Assembly: GCF_021725675.1 (NCBI RefSeq)
Contig: NZ_JAKJPO010000010.1
Location: forward strand, 1-64,000
Length of the DNA stretch: 64,000 bases
Reading direction: 5' to 3'
Source of the DNA: Marilutibacter chinensis
GTDB taxonomy: Bacteria; Pseudomonadota; Gammaproteobacteria; Xanthomonadales; Xanthomonadaceae
Part shown: positions 1 to 11,999 of the stretch, in pieces
How the letters are laid out: every line of letters begins with the position of its first letter
How positions within the stretch are numbered: position 1 is the stretch's first letter
Program-made: the position numbers and the translations under genes
Notes under the pieces: generated by a model
The model's database searches: none
Told to the model about the DNA's origin: nothing
What the model saw: only the letters and a program-made list of their open reading frames with translations

Positions 1-162
1 GGCCGAGTACCACCGGGGCGGCGCGGCATGCCGCGCCGTCACCGCAGAGACGCCCGGTCGGGACGGCCGGGCCGGACGATCCGAAGTCGGCGATGTTGCG
101 CCAGGGATGGCGGCCCAGCTCTCTCCGGAGAGGTTCGATAATCGTGCGAATGGGAGCACTTG
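1..162. other. Leader spacer before secY
   Basis: No ribosomal protein can be read here in any frame, so rplO, the usual neighbour, must end before the window. The stretch holds a perfect 20-base palindrome at 19-38 (8-bp arms, GCAT centre) and a 12-base palindrome at 121-132 (CTCTCCGGAGAG). The GGGAG at 152-156 is the ribosome binding site of secY. The palindromes could fold in the leader RNA; that is inference. Confidence 0.5.
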
Positions 163-1524
163 ATGTCACGCAGTGGTAGTGCAATGGCCGGCATGGGCGG
201 CGGACTCGGCAAGTTCACCGAGCTTCGTCAGCGCCTGCTGTTCGTCATCGGCGCGCTGATCGTCTACCGCATCGGATGCTACATCCCGGTGCCCGGCGTC
301 AATCCGGACGCCATGCTCCAGCTGATGGAGAGCCAGGAAGGCACCATCGTCGACATGTTCAACATGTTCTCCGGTGGAGCCCTGTCGCGTTTCAGCCTGT
401 TCGCGCTGAACGTGATGCCGTACATCTCCTCGTCGATCATCATCCAGCTGCTGGTCAACATGGTGCCGAGCCTGAAGGCCATCCAGAAGGAAGGCGAGTC
501 AGGCAGGCGCAAGATCAACCAGTGGTCGCGGATGGGCGCCATCCCGCTGGCGATCTTCCAGGCCTGGGGCATCGCGACGGCGCTGCAGGCCGGCGGTGCC
601 AGCCAGGGCATCGAGGTGGTCTACAACCCGGGCCCCGGCTTCATCCTGACCGCCGTGGTCGCATTGACCGCCGGCACGATGTTCCTGATGTGGCTCGGCG
701 AACAGATCACCGAGCGCGGCGTCGGCAACGGCATTTCGCTGATCATCTTCGCGGGTATCGTCGCGGGCCTGCCGTCGGCGGTGATCGGGATGTTCCAGCA
801 GATCAACAACGGCGACATGAACGCGATCAACGCGATCCTGATCACCGCGATCGTGCTCGGCTTCACCTATTTCGTGGTGTTCGTCGAGCGTGGACAGCGC
901 CGGATCACCGTGAACTACGCCCGACGCCAGGGCGGCCGCAATGCGTACATGAACCAGTCGTCGTTCCTGCCGCTGAAGCTGAACATGGCAGGCGTGATCC
1001 CGGCGATCTTCGCGTCGAGCATCGTGATGTTCCCGGCGACCGCGGCCAACTGGTTCAGCCAGGGCAGCTCGTCGTCGTGGCTGCTCCAGCTCAGCCAGTG
1101 GCTGAATCCGGGCGAGCCACTGCACATGATCCTGTATGGCGGAATGATCGCGGGTTTCGCGTTCTTCTATACGGCTCTGGTCTTCAACTCGCAGGAAACC
1201 GCCGACAACCTGAAGAAGTCGGGTGCGCTGATCCCGGGTATCCGTCCCGGCAAGGCGACGGCGGAGTACGTCGACGGCGTGCTGACCCGCCTGACGGCGG
1301 CCGGCGCCGCCTACCTGGTGCTGGTCTGCCTGTTGCCGGAAGTCATGCGCAAGGAGCTGAACACCTCGTTCTACTTCGGCGGCACCTCGCTGTTGATCGT
1401 GGTCGTGGTGGTGATGGACTTCATCGCGCAGATCCAGGCGCATCTGATGTCGCACCAGTACGAGAGCCTGCTGAAGAAGGCCAACCTGAAGGGTTCCCGC
1501 GGCGGCCTCCCGGGCCGCTCCTGA
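163..1524 (+). CDS. secY: Protein translocase subunit SecY
   Basis: SecY forms the protein-conducting channel of the inner membrane together with SecE and SecG and passes unfolded preproteins from SecA or ribosomes. The product of about 453 residues has the family length and ten hydrophobic segments. Family blocks are visible, including the early [12 protein letters not shown] cytoplasmic stretch, the [10 protein letters not shown]-type loop after TM4 and the late [13 protein letters not shown] loop. A TTG at 160 directly precedes the ATG at 163; the ATG is preferred because GGGAG ends six bases upstream. An ATG at 184 is a less likely start. It is the last gene of the spc ribosomal operon, and the expected rpmJ does not follow it. 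Confidence 0.97.
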   Translation: MSRSGSAMAGMGGGLGKFTELRQRLLFVIGALIVYRIGCYIPVPGVNPDAMLQLMESQEGTIVDMFNMFSGGALSRFSLFALNVMPYISSSIIIQLLVNMVPSLKAIQKEGESGRRKINQWSRMGAIPLAIFQAWGIATALQAGGASQGIEVVYNPGPGFILTAVVALTAGTMFLMWLGEQITERGVGNGISLIIFAGIVAGLPSAVIGMFQQINNGDMNAINAILITAIVLGFTYFVVFVERGQRRITVNYARRQGGRNAYMNQSSFLPLKLNMAGVIPAIFASSIVMFPATAANWFSQGSSSSWLLQLSQWLNPGEPLHMILYGGMIAGFAFFYTALVFNSQETADNLKKSGALIPGIRPGKATAEYVDGVLTRLTAAGAAYLVLVCLLPEVMRKELNTSFYFGGTSLLIVVVVVMDFIAQIQAHLMSHQYESLLKKANLKGSRGGLPGRS

Positions 1525-1953
1525 GCCTGAACGCGAACCGGTCGGTCCGCCGTCCGGTTCGAGCCGCCGCGTGAGCCTGATGTAGGCTTGCGGCGAATCG
1601 CGGTACCGGCGGGGTCGATGGCCCCGCGCCAAGGCGGCAGCCTTCGGGCACCGCGCCGACCCGGATTCCCGTCCGGGCACATTGATGGGCGACTCGCGTG
1701 GCGGTTCCGGGCGCGAGTGGATCCAGGCCATACGCGCACCAGAGTAGTGCGCGGGGCCGGGCAGGGCGGAAACAGCGCCAGGTCCGGTACAGCCGGGGTC
1801 CGTCGCCGGAGCATGGGCACACTCCCCATGCCGGGTCCAGCGCCGCCGTACGGGCGCGGGACTTCCTGGAAAGCCGGAATCTTGGTATAATTTCCGATTC
1901 ACTCCGCCGGGCAGCGCCGCTGTCCGGCCGCCAAACCAGTTGGAGATCGCGTT
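1525..1953. other. Spacer between secY and rpsM
   Basis: This 429-base gap separates the spc and alpha operons. No rpmJ (L36) or other gene can be read on either strand. A hairpin with 7-bp arms (1535-1541 and 1554-1560) lies just after secY, without a T-run. A good extended -10 element sits at 1883-1891. The gap is probably the alpha operon promoter and leader. Confidence 0.6.
1883..1891 (+). promoter_or_regulatory. Extended -10 promoter for the alpha operon
   Basis: TGGTATAAT is a perfect sigma-70 extended -10 (TGn followed by TATAAT at 1886-1891). The region 17 bases upstream is a poor -35, as is allowed for extended -10 promoters. It lies about 63 bases before the rpsM start, so it would drive rpsM-rpsK-rpsD-rpoA-rplQ independently of secY. 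Confidence 0.6.
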
Positions 1954-2310
1954 ATGGCGCGTATTGCGGGCGTCAACCTGCCTCCCCAGAAGCATGTCTG
2001 GGTCGGTATCCAGAGTATCTACGGCATCGGTCGTACCCGTTCGGTCCAGGTCTGCGACGCAGCCGGGGTCGAGAAGACGACCAAGATCCGGGACCTGTCC
2101 GAGCCGGAAGTCGAGCGCCTGCGCGCCGAGATCGGCAAGTACGTGGTCGAGGGCGACCTTCGCCGTGAGATCGGCATGTCGCTGAAGCGTCTGATGGACC
2201 TGGGCTGCTACCGCGGCCTCCGTCATCGTCGTGGCCTGCCGCTGCGCGGCCAGCGCACCCGTACCAACGCGCGTACCCGCAAGGGCCCGCGCAAGGCCAT
2301 CAAGAAGTAA
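1954..2310 (+). CDS. rpsM: 30S ribosomal protein S13
   Basis: S13 sits at the head of the small subunit and contacts the P-site tRNA and the 50S subunit. The 118-residue product has the family length, begins [10 protein letters not shown] and ends in the basic, Gly/Arg-rich tail ([18 protein letters not shown]) that reaches toward the P site. A GGAG lies upstream of the ATG. It is the first gene of the alpha operon, 12 bases before rpsK. Confidence 0.98.
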   Translation: MARIAGVNLPPQKHVWVGIQSIYGIGRTRSVQVCDAAGVEKTTKIRDLSEPEVERLRAEIGKYVVEGDLRREIGMSLKRLMDLGCYRGLRHRRGLPLRGQRTRTNARTRKGPRKAIKK

Positions 2311-2322
2311 GGAACCCAGACC

Positions 2323-2715
2323 ATGGCCAAGCCGGCACAAGCCAAGACGAAGAAGAAGATCAAGCGGGTCGTCACCGACGGCATCGCCCACGTCCACGCT
2401 TCGTTCAACAACACCATCATCACGATCACCGACCGCCAGGGCAATGCGCTGTCGTGGGCGACTTCGGGCGGCGCGGGTTTCCGCGGTTCGCGCAAGTCGA
2501 CCCCGTTCGCGGCGCAGGTCGCCGCCGAGAAGGCCGGCCGCGCCGCGCTCGACTACGGCGTGAAGTCGCTGGAGGTCCGCATCAAGGGCCCCGGCCCGGG
2601 TCGTGAGTCCGCCGTGCGTTCGCTGAACAACGTCGGTTACAAGATCATCAACATCATCGACGTGACGCCGATCCCGCACAACGGGTGCCGTCCGCCGAAG
2701 AAGCGTCGCGTCTGA
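2323..2715 (+). CDS. rpsK: 30S ribosomal protein S11
   Basis: S11 is a platform protein of the small subunit near the E site and the mRNA exit. The 130-residue product has the family length and shows the conserved [13 protein letters not shown] block, the [15 protein letters not shown]-like loop and the C-terminal [14 protein letters not shown]. An AAGGA lies upstream. It sits tightly between rpsM and rpsD, so the three are co-transcribed. Confidence 0.98.
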   Translation: MAKPAQAKTKKKIKRVVTDGIAHVHASFNNTIITITDRQGNALSWATSGGAGFRGSRKSTPFAAQVAAEKAGRAALDYGVKSLEVRIKGPGPGRESAVRSLNNVGYKIINIIDVTPIPHNGCRPPKKRRV

Positions 2716-2729
2716 GGAGCTGAAAGAAC

Positions 2730-3359
2730 ATGGCTCGTTATATCGGTCCCAAGTGCAAGCTCTCGCGTCGTGAAGGCGCCGACCTCGGTCTGAAGTCGCC
2801 GGCTCGCGCACTCGACTCCAAGTGCAAGCTGGAGCAGAAGCCCGGCCAGCACGGTCCCAACGCCCGCCGCGGCAAGCTGTCGGACTACGCCAACCAGCTG
2901 CGCGAGAAGCAGAAGGTCAAGCGTATCTACGGCCTGCTGGAGCGCCAGTTCCGCAACTACTACAAGAAGGCCTCGACCAAGAAGGGCAACACCGGCGAGA
3001 ACCTTCTGCAGCTTCTCGAGACCCGTCTCGACAATGTCGTCTATCGCATGGGCTTCGCTGTGACCCGTCCGGCCGCGCGCCAGCTGGTTTCGCACCGCGG
3101 TGTCACCGTCAACGGCAAGTCGGTCAATCTGCCTTCGTATCAGGTCAAGGCCGGCGACGCGATCGCGCTGTCCGAGCGCGCCCAGAAGCAGCTCCGCGTC
3201 CAGGAGTCGCTGACCGTGGCGCAGCAGATGGACCTTCTCCCGTCGTGGGTCGAGGTCGACAGCAAGAAGTTCAGTGGCGTGTTCAAGGCGGTTCCTGATC
3301 GTGCCGATCTGCCGTCCGACATCAACGAAGCGCTGATCGTCGAGCTGTACTCGAAGTAA
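2730..3359 (+). CDS. rpsD: 30S ribosomal protein S4
   Basis: S4 is a primary 16S rRNA binding protein and an early assembly factor. In enterobacteria it also represses translation of the alpha operon. The 209-residue product begins [16 protein letters not shown] and carries the S4 RNA-binding domain at about residues 97-160 ([26 protein letters not shown]). A GAGGAG lies upstream of the ATG, and rpoA follows after 52 bases. No S4-binding pseudoknot was identified by eye. Confidence 0.98.
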   Translation: MARYIGPKCKLSRREGADLGLKSPARALDSKCKLEQKPGQHGPNARRGKLSDYANQLREKQKVKRIYGLLERQFRNYYKKASTKKGNTGENLLQLLETRLDNVVYRMGFAVTRPAARQLVSHRGVTVNGKSVNLPSYQVKAGDAIALSERAQKQLRVQESLTVAQQMDLLPSWVEVDSKKFSGVFKAVPDRADLPSDINEALIVELYSK

Positions 3360-3411
3360 TCCATTTCACGTGCCTCCGACCCCCGCGGAGGCTCGCAGGA
3401 GACACCCAAAC

Positions 3412-4410
3412 ATGACGGTTACCGCCAATCAGGTACTGCGCCCGCGCGGTCCCCAGATCGAACGACTCAACGGCAACCGTGCCAAGGTCGTGATCGAGCC
3501 GCTGGAACGCGGCTATGGTCACACCCTCGGCAACGCGTTGCGTCGCGTGCTGCTGTCCTCGATCCCCGGCTTCGCCATCACCGAGGTCGAGATCGACGGC
3601 GTGCTGCACGAGTACACCACCGTGGAAGGCCTGCAGGAGGACGTGCTCGAGGTGCTGCTGAACCTCAAGGACGTCGCCATCCGCATGCATACCGGCGAAA
3701 CCGCGACCCTGGTCCTGAGCAAGCAGGGCCCTGGTGTCGTGACGGCCGGCGACATCAAGGCCGACCACAACGTCGAGATCATCAATGCCGACCATGTGAT
3801 CGCGCACCTGACCAAGGACACCGCGGTCAACATGCGCCTGAAGATCGAGCGCGGCTACGGTTACCAGCCGGCCGCCGCCCGTCGCCGTCCGGACGAGGAC
3901 ACCCGTGCGATCGGCCGCCTGATGCTGGATGCCAGCTTCAGCCCTGTCCGTCGCGTGGCCTACGCTGTCGAGGCTGCCCGCGTCGAGCAGCGCACCGATC
4001 TGGACAAGCTGGTGCTGGACATCGAGACCAACGGTACGATCGACGCAGAGGAAGCCGTGCGCACCGCCGCCGACATCCTGACCGACCAGCTTTCGGTGTT
4101 CGGCGACTTCACCCAGCGCGACCGTGGTCAGGCCAAGCAGCCGACCGGCGGCGTGGATCCGATCCTGCTGCGCCCGATCGACGACCTCGAGCTGACCGTG
4201 CGTTCGGCCAACTGCCTGAAGGCGGAGAGCATCTACTACGTCGGCGACCTGATCCAGAAGACCGAGGTCGAGCTGCTGAAGACCCCGAACCTCGGCAAGA
4301 AGTCGCTGACCGAGATCAAGGAGGTCCTCGCCCAGCGCGGCCTGTCGCTCGGCATGAAGCTCGAGAACTGGCCGCCCGCCGGCATCGCTTCGCACGGAAT
4401 GATGGGGTGA
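3412..4410 (+). CDS. rpoA: RNA polymerase subunit alpha
   Basis: Alpha dimerises to start assembly of RNA polymerase and contacts promoter UP elements and activators. The 332-residue product has the N-terminal dimerisation domain ([20 protein letters not shown] near residues 30-50) and, after a linker near residue 235, the helical C-terminal domain ([34 protein letters not shown]). The ATG at 3412 has an AGGAG about ten bases upstream and gives the [14 protein letters not shown] start known from Xanthomonadaceae. A GTG at 3370 would add 14 residues without a binding site and is rejected. Confidence 0.98.
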   Translation: MTVTANQVLRPRGPQIERLNGNRAKVVIEPLERGYGHTLGNALRRVLLSSIPGFAITEVEIDGVLHEYTTVEGLQEDVLEVLLNLKDVAIRMHTGETATLVLSKQGPGVVTAGDIKADHNVEIINADHVIAHLTKDTAVNMRLKIERGYGYQPAAARRRPDEDTRAIGRLMLDASFSPVRRVAYAVEAARVEQRTDLDKLVLDIETNGTIDAEEAVRTAADILTDQLSVFGDFTQRDRGQAKQPTGGVDPILLRPIDDLELTVRSANCLKAESIYYVGDLIQKTEVELLKTPNLGKKSLTEIKEVLAQRGLSLGMKLENWPPAGIASHGMMG

Positions 4411-4413
4411 GAT

Positions 4414-4490
4414 AGCGCGTTTGCGAGCCACTGGCTCGCGCGCTACCGAACGCCCGTCCACGGATGGACGGGCAGGGCTCTGCGGAGCCC
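4414..4490 (+). repeat. Three consecutive hairpins between rpoA and rplQ
   Basis: Three hairpins follow one another. The first has 7-bp arms at 4423-4429 and 4433-4439, extended by an outer 5-bp stem at 4414-4418/4440-4444. The second has 9-bp arms at 4452-4460 and 4465-4473 with a CGGA loop. The third has 6-bp arms at 4475-4480 and 4485-4490 with a TGCG loop. None has a T-run. The remaining spacer to 4702 holds no gene. They may stabilise the 3' end of the rpoA message or be processing sites; this is inference. Confidence 0.6.
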
Positions 4491-4702
4491 GCGACGCCTC
4501 GCCAAGGATGGCATCGGCAACATCTAGGGCACGGCTGGCCAAGCTACTCTCACCAGCCAATGCTCCAGCCGACGGGCAGCAAGCCCGCGGCACGCCGGCC
4601 AGGGAGACAGGCCGGTACGGACCACCCGCAGTCCATTGCTCCAGCGCCTGGATGGCGACAACGAAGTCCAACGATCCAACATTCATCTAGGAAGCAAACG
4701 TC

Positions 4703-5083
4703 ATGCGCCACCAGAAATCAGGACGCAAGTTCAGCCGCACCAGCGCCCATCGCGACGCGATGTTCCGCAACATGGCCGCGTCCCTCTTCAAGCACGGACT
4801 GATCCGTACCACCCTGCCGAAGGCCAAGGAGCTGCGCCGGGTCGCCGAGCCGCTGATCACCCTCGCCAAGACCGACGGCGTCGCCAACCGCCGCCTCGCG
4901 TTCGCGCGCCTGCGCGACAAGGAAGCGGTCGGCACCCTGTTCGTCGAGCTGGGCCCGCGCTACCGCGAGCGTCCGGGCGGCTACCTGCGCATCCTCAAGT
5001 GCGGCTTCCGCGCGGGCGACAATGCGCCGATGGCCTACGTCGAGCTGGTCGACCGGCCGCAGGTCGCCGAAGCCGTCGAGTAA
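4703..5083 (+). CDS. rplQ: 50S ribosomal protein L17
   Basis: L17 is a large-subunit protein near the polypeptide exit region. The 126-residue product begins [17 protein letters not shown] and continues with the [22 protein letters not shown] block diagnostic of the family. An AGGA is placed upstream of the ATG. It is separated from rpoA by an unusually long 292-base spacer with hairpins but still ends the operon, since a strong hairpin follows. Confidence 0.98.
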   Translation: MRHQKSGRKFSRTSAHRDAMFRNMAASLFKHGLIRTTLPKAKELRRVAEPLITLAKTDGVANRRLAFARLRDKEAVGTLFVELGPRYRERPGGYLRILKCGFRAGDNAPMAYVELVDRPQVAEAVE

Positions 5084-5133
5084 ATGAGTCGGCCGGGGGG
5101 GAGTTCCGCCGCCCCAGGTTCGCAAAGACGCTC

Positions 5134-5168
5134 CACAAGCCCCGGTCGCCGGGGCTTGTGCGTTTGTG
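5134..5168 (+). terminator. Terminator of the alpha operon
   Basis: A perfect 12-bp stem (CACAAGCCCCGG at 5134-5145 with its complement at 5149-5160) closed by a TCG loop is followed by CGTTTGTG. It lies 50 bases after the rplQ stop. The T-run is short, but the stem is very stable. Confidence 0.75.
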
Positions 5169-5263
5169 ACGGTGGATAATCCCGGGCCCGGCCGGCAAGA
5201 GGGCTGGTGCCCACGACGTCCGGGCTATGGGCAGAGCGGCAAAGAGTCCGTAAGCTGCCGCGC

Positions 5264-5782
5264 ATGAACCGATCAACACGCCTCGCCGTCGCATCGTTCC
5301 GCAGCCGCTTCCTGCTGGGCTTCCTGGCCTGCGCCGGGCTGATCGGCTTCGCCCTCTACACGCAGTTGCGCGAGGTCGATCCACTCGAGCCCTGTCCGCT
5401 GTGCATCTTCCAGCGGATCGCGTTCGCGGCGCTGGGCGTGGTGTTCCTGCTCGGCGGGCTGCACGCGCCGGCGGGTGCGCTCGGCCGCCGCATCTACGGC
5501 GTGCTGGCCATGCTGGCGGGCATTGTCGGGCTCCTGATCGCCGGTAATCACGTCCGCCTGCAGCATCTGCCGCCGGACCAGGTGCCGGCCTGCGGGCCGG
5601 GACTGGACTACATGCTCGAAGCGATGCCCATCTCCGGCGTGATCCGCAAGGTGATGACCGGTTCGGGCGAGTGCGCCAACGTCGACTGGACGTTCCTCGG
5701 GCTGTCGATGCCGACCTGGAGTCTGGTCTGGTTCGTGCTGTTGACCGGATGGGCCTGCTACGCGGCGTTCCGTCGCAGTTGA
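5264..5782 (+). CDS. dsbB: Disulfide bond formation protein DsbB
   Basis: DsbB is an inner-membrane quinone reductase that reoxidises periplasmic DsbA. The 172-residue product has four hydrophobic segments and both periplasmic cysteine pairs: Cys44-Pro-Leu-Cys47 in the first loop and Cys110 with Cys137 in the second. The ATG at 5264 places the first membrane segment near residue 16, as in the family. An upstream GTG at 5207 would add an unlikely charged leader. No strong ribosome binding site is visible. Its DsbA partner is not in the window. Confidence 0.93.
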   Translation: MNRSTRLAVASFRSRFLLGFLACAGLIGFALYTQLREVDPLEPCPLCIFQRIAFAALGVVFLLGGLHAPAGALGRRIYGVLAMLAGIVGLLIAGNHVRLQHLPPDQVPACGPGLDYMLEAMPISGVIRKVMTGSGECANVDWTFLGLSMPTWSLVWFVLLTGWACYAAFRRS

Positions 5783-5909
5783 GCGCCGCGGACCGTGCCC
5801 GCCGCGGAATGCCGCGACTGAACGAGCGGCTCGGTTGCCGAGGAAACCGTTGCAGCGCCGACACGATCGGCGGATGATGGCTTGCCGCGATGCAACAAGC
5901 ACAGCTGTC

Positions 5910-7304
5910 ATGTCGAGCACCGAACGCAACATCCAAGCCGTGAAACTCCCTATGGACTGGGCCCCGGATTCCTGGCGCAGCCGCACAGCGCTGCAGCTGC
6001 CGACCTATCCGGACGCGGCCGAGCTGGAGGGCGTGCTTGACGAGTTGCGGGCGTTGCCGCCGCTGGTGACCTCGTGGGAGATCCTCGCGCTCAAGCAGCA
6101 GCTCGCCGAGGCGCAGGAGGGCAAGCGCTTCCTGCTGCAGGGCGGCGATTGCGCGGAGACCTTCGACGCCTGTTCGTCCGACGTGATCTCCAACCGGCTG
6201 AAGGTGCTGCTGCAGATGAGCCTCGTGCTCGTCCATGGGATGCGCAAGCCGGTGGTCCGCGTCGGCCGTTTCGCCGGGCAGTACGCGAAGCCGCGCTCGG
6301 CCGACACCGAGACCGTCGACGGCGTCAGTCTGCCGAGCTACCGTGGCGACATGGTCAACGCGCCGGCATTCACCGAGGCGGCGCGCCGTCCCGATCCGCG
6401 CCGCATGATCAAGGGCCACGCGCGTTCGGCGATGACGATGAACTTCGTCCGCGCACTGATCGACGGCGGTTTTGCCGACCTGCACCATCCCGAGTACTGG
6501 AACCTGAGCTGGGTCGGCCATTCGCCGCTGGCCGACGAATATCGCCGCATGGTCAACGCGATCGGCGACGCGGTGCGCTTCATGGAAACACTGTCCGGCA
6601 GCGAGGTGCACAACCTCAACCGCGTCGATTTCTACACCTCGCACGAGGCGCTGCTGCTGCCGTACGAGGAATCGATGACCCGGCAGGTGCCGAGGCACTG
6701 GGGCTGGTTCAACCTGAGCACGCATTTTCCGTGGGTCGGCATGCGTACCGCAGCGGTCGACGGCGCCCACGCCGAGTACTTCCGCGGCATCCGCAACCCG
6801 ATCGCGTTGAAGGTCGGACCATCGGTGACTGCGGACCAGCTGCTGAGGACGATCGATCTGCTCAATCCCGAGGACGAGCCGGGCCGGCTGACCTTCATCC
6901 ACCGGATGGGCGCGACCGGGATCGCCGAGAAGCTGCCGCCGCTGCTCGATGCGGCGCGTCGCGACGGGCGCCGGGTGCTGTGGGTCTGCGATCCGATGCA
7001 TGGCAATACCGAGAGCACGACGAACGGGTACAAGACCCGTCGCTTCCGCAACATCCGCAGCGAGCTGGAGCAGGCGTTCGAGCTGCATGCCGCGGCCGGC
7101 ACGCGGCTGGGTGGCGTCCACCTCGAGCTCACTGGCGAAGACGTGACCGAGTGCCTCGGCGGTGCCCGCGAGCTGACCGAGAGCGATCTGGAGCGTGCGT
7201 ACAAGTCCACCGTCGACCCGCGCCTGAACTATGAGCAGGCGCTTGAAGTGGCAATGTTGATCGTACGCAAGCAGGCCCAGCTGGGCGCGCCGACGAGCGC
7301 CTGA
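5910..7304 (+). CDS. Class II DAHP synthase
   Basis: This enzyme condenses phosphoenolpyruvate and erythrose 4-phosphate to DAHP, the first step of the shikimate pathway to aromatic amino acids. The 464-residue product belongs to the plant-type class II family, not the AroF/G/H class I family. It shows the WAPDSWRSR start, the metal-ligand Cys81 in LQGGDCAETF, the KPRSADTE and GRFAGQYAKPR substrate segments, FIHRMG and VCDPMHGNT. The start at 5910 is chosen for length. An ATG at 5952 (MDWAPDSW) would remove 14 residues, and neither has a clear binding site. Confidence 0.93.
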   Translation: MSSTERNIQAVKLPMDWAPDSWRSRTALQLPTYPDAAELEGVLDELRALPPLVTSWEILALKQQLAEAQEGKRFLLQGGDCAETFDACSSDVISNRLKVLLQMSLVLVHGMRKPVVRVGRFAGQYAKPRSADTETVDGVSLPSYRGDMVNAPAFTEAARRPDPRRMIKGHARSAMTMNFVRALIDGGFADLHHPEYWNLSWVGHSPLADEYRRMVNAIGDAVRFMETLSGSEVHNLNRVDFYTSHEALLLPYEESMTRQVPRHWGWFNLSTHFPWVGMRTAAVDGAHAEYFRGIRNPIALKVGPSVTADQLLRTIDLLNPEDEPGRLTFIHRMGATGIAEKLPPLLDAARRDGRRVLWVCDPMHGNTESTTNGYKTRRFRNIRSELEQAFELHAAAGTRLGGVHLELTGEDVTECLGGARELTESDLERAYKSTVDPRLNYEQALEVAMLIVRKQAQLGAPTSA

Positions 7305-7360
7305 ATCCGGAGCGGGCCCCGTCCTGTTCTGGAGGGATGCGCGTCGACTGTTCGGCCCAG

Positions 7361-7394
7361 CCGGCGGCGATCAGCCGCCGGAGCCGTTTTCGGG
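7361..7394. terminator. Hairpin between convergent genes
   Basis: Arms of 8 bp (CCGGCGGC at 7361-7368, GCCGCCGG at 7374-7381) enclose a 5-base loop that contains the stop codon of the minus-strand amidase. On the plus strand it is followed by AGCCGTTTT. It could terminate the DAHP synthase transcript, and weakly the opposite one. Confidence 0.45.
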
Positions 7395-9053
7395 TGTTGG
7401 CTCGCGGCCGGCGTCTGCGGCGGCGGTGTCCAGCGGCAGCGTCGGCAGGAAGCGCGGCGGAATGCGGGCACGGGTCTTCTGCTCGAATGCATGGGCGAGC
7501 GCGATCAGTCTCGCTTCGCTCCACGCCGGCCCCATGAGCACGATGCCGACCGGCAGGCCGTGCACGTCGCCCATCGGCACGGTGATGCTGGGCGTGCCGG
7601 CGACCGCGGCCACTCCGTAGCCCGCGCCGAGAAAGTGATCGCCGTTGACCAGGTCGATCGGCCAGGCCGGTGATACCGCCGGGGCGACGATGGCATCGAG
7701 TTCGTGTGCGGCGACGGTGGCGTCTATCCCTTCGGTGCCGGCGAGCCGACGCGCATCCATCCGCGCCTGGACGTAGACCTCGCCATCCAGCGGCCCGCGC
7801 TGCCGGGCCTGTTCGAACAGCTCCTGCCCGAACCATCGCATCTCGACGTCGGCATGCCTGCGGTTGTAGTCGATCAGTCCCGCGAGCGTCTTCACCGGTG
7901 CATCGCCATTGCGCAGGTAGTGCTCGATGCCGTGGCGGAACTCGTGCAGCAGCACCTCGAACTCGGCATCGCGCCATTGGCCGTCGGTGGCGATGGCGAC
8001 GTCGACCAGTTCGGCGCCGGCCTCGCGCATCGCCTCCAGGTTGCGTTCGAATACCGCGTCGACGCCGTCGTGGAATCCGAGCGCATCGCGCAGCACGCCG
8101 ATCCGTGCGCCGCGCAAGCTGCCGGCATCCAGCCGTGCGTGGTAGTCGAAGATCGCGCGTCCGGTGCTTTCGATGGTGCGCACGTCGCGCTCGTCGCGAC
8201 CGACCATCGACGACAGCAGCACCGCGGCGTCGGCCACCGTCCGGGCCATCGGGCCAGCGGTGTCCTGGCTGCTGGAGATCGGCACGATGCCGCTGCGGCT
8301 GATCAGACCGACGGTCGGTTTGATGCCGACCAGGCCGGCCACCGCCGACGGGCAGATGATGCTGCCGTCTGTCTCGGTACCGACGCCGGCCGCGGCAAGG
8401 CTGGCGGCGATCGCGCTGCCGGTGCCCGAGCTGGAACCGCAGGGCGAGCGGTCCAGAACGTACGGATTGCGGGTCTGCCCGCCGCGTGCGCTCCAGCCCG
8501 AACTCGAACGGGTGGAGCGGAAGTTCGCCCATTCGCTGAGGTTGGTCTTGCCGAGGATCACCGCACCGGCTTCGCGCAGGCGCGCCACCACGAAGGCATC
8601 GCCAGACGGCCGGTATCCGGCCAGCGCCATCGAGCCTGCAGAGGTGACCATCGGCATCGCGTCGATGTTGTCCTTGAGCAGGATCGGGATGCCGTGCAGC
8701 GGGCTGCGCACGCGGCTGGCCGCGCGCTCGGCATCGAGCACCGCCGCTTCCTCCAGTGCTTTCGGGTTGAGTTCGATCACCGCGTCGAGGCGGGGACCGG
8801 CGTCGTCGATGGCGGCGATCCGATCCAGGTAGGCCCGGGTCAGCGAGACGCTGCTGAGCTTGCCATGCGCCATGTGCGCCTGGAGCTCGGCGATGCCGAC
8901 TTCGGCAAAGGCAAAATCCGCGCCGCCGCTGGTCGCGGTGATCGCGGCCGCAGCGGTGGTCTGGTCGACGGATGGCGGACTGTCGTTGTCCACGGCCCGC
9001 TGGCAGGCGGTCGGGCCGATGAGCAGCGCAGCCAGTAGCAGGCACTGGCGCAT
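7371..9053 (-). CDS. Amidase-signature-family lipoprotein
   Basis: Amidase-signature enzymes hydrolyse amide bonds with a Ser-cisSer-Lys triad. The 560-residue product has the catalytic Lys127 in GIPILLKDN, the glycine/serine loop PCGSSSGTGSAI and the nucleophile region GTETDGSIICPS. The N-terminus is hydrophobic and ends at Cys17 (PTAC), a loose lipobox, so it is probably exported and perhaps membrane-anchored. The ATG at 9053 has GGGGAA upstream; a longer frame to 9308 lacks a signal peptide. The substrate cannot be told. It resembles the exported amidases often labelled amidase or Asp/Glu-tRNA amidotransferase A-like, but lies apart from gatB and gatC. Confidence 0.88.
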   Translation of the reverse strand: MRQCLLLAALLIGPTACQRAVDNDSPPSVDQTTAAAAITATSGGADFAFAEVGIAELQAHMAHGKLSSVSLTRAYLDRIAAIDDAGPRLDAVIELNPKALEEAAVLDAERAASRVRSPLHGIPILLKDNIDAMPMVTSAGSMALAGYRPSGDAFVVARLREAGAVILGKTNLSEWANFRSTRSSSGWSARGGQTRNPYVLDRSPCGSSSGTGSAIAASLAAAGVGTETDGSIICPSAVAGLVGIKPTVGLISRSGIVPISSSQDTAGPMARTVADAAVLLSSMVGRDERDVRTIESTGRAIFDYHARLDAGSLRGARIGVLRDALGFHDGVDAVFERNLEAMREAGAELVDVAIATDGQWRDAEFEVLLHEFRHGIEHYLRNGDAPVKTLAGLIDYNRRHADVEMRWFGQELFEQARQRGPLDGEVYVQARMDARRLAGTEGIDATVAAHELDAIVAPAVSPAWPIDLVNGDHFLGAGYGVAAVAGTPSITVPMGDVHGLPVGIVLMGPAWSEARLIALAHAFEQKTRARIPPRFLPTLPLDTAAADAGREPTPENGSGG

Positions 9054-9304
9054 GGCGATTCCCCGGTCGCAGATGGCTGCTCCGAGCATAGGCGATCGCC
9101 GGTGGCCGATACTGTGGACGGATTCGCGGGTGGCGCCAACGGTTGTGGTGGCGGGCTGTGCGGTGTGCCCGGTCGGCATGATGCCGCTGCCCGCCCCGAG
9201 ATCCCCGCGCGCATGGATCACGGATGCGGCAATCGAGTCGTGGCCGGCGTCGGCTCCAGGACGACCCCCGCGACCAGCGCGGCCTCTGTCAGCGGGAACG
9301 GCGG
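9054..9304. other. Spacer between amidase and typA
   Basis: This stretch lies upstream of the amidase gene and downstream of typA, both on the minus strand. No gene is supported. It presumably carries the amidase promoter, but no convincing -35/-10 pair was found. Confidence 0.4.
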
Positions 9305-9345
9305 ACAAGAAAATGGCAGCGGGAGATCGCTCGCGCTGCCATTTT
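9305..9345 (-). terminator. Terminator of typA
   Basis: A perfect 12-bp stem (9310-9321 with 9334-9345) has AAAA at one base and TTTT at the other. Read on the minus strand the stem is followed by TTTTCTTG, the form of an intrinsic terminator. It lies 22 bases after the typA stop. Confidence 0.85.
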
Positions 9346-9367
9346 CGGGTATCGCGGGGCGTGGCGC

Positions 9368-11209
<1,842 letters not shown>

Positions 11210-11454
11210 GCGGAAAGGACGCCGGCGAAGGCGTCAGGCTCGCGGAGGGAAGCCGGTCATTATATCCGGCAAACGGTCTCCAGACACGCGGGCGTGCGGT
11301 TTCCGGCCCCGGCTGCGCTATTCTAGGCGGTCCGCATTCAGCATCCTGCCCCCGGTGCCGGCGTTCATGTGCCGTCGACCCGGGATGGCGGACTCTGGAG
11401 CCTTCCCCCGGCGTCGTTCGCGACGTACCAGCCTCACACCAGGAGCCGTATCCA

Positions 11455-11961
<507 letters not shown>

Positions 11962-11999
11962 GCTCGCCGCGCTGCCGCGCGGTGCCGCATCCATGTCGC

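Noticed and set aside
1550-1570. GGTTCGAGCC resembling a tRNA T-loop after secY
   Set aside because: No acceptor, D or anticodon stem can be built around it. It is part of a simple hairpin.
499-2811. Very long minus-strand open frame across secY, rpsM and rpsK
   Set aside because: It is antisense to certain ribosomal genes, has no family motif and reflects the high GC codon pattern.
3322-4686. 454-codon minus-strand frame over rpoA
   Set aside because: Antisense to rpoA with Arg/His/Asp-rich shadow composition and no motif.
7129-9045. 638-codon minus-strand frame in the amidase region
   Set aside because: Arg-rich frame shadow of the amidase gene, which is read in the neighbouring frame with clear catalytic motifs.
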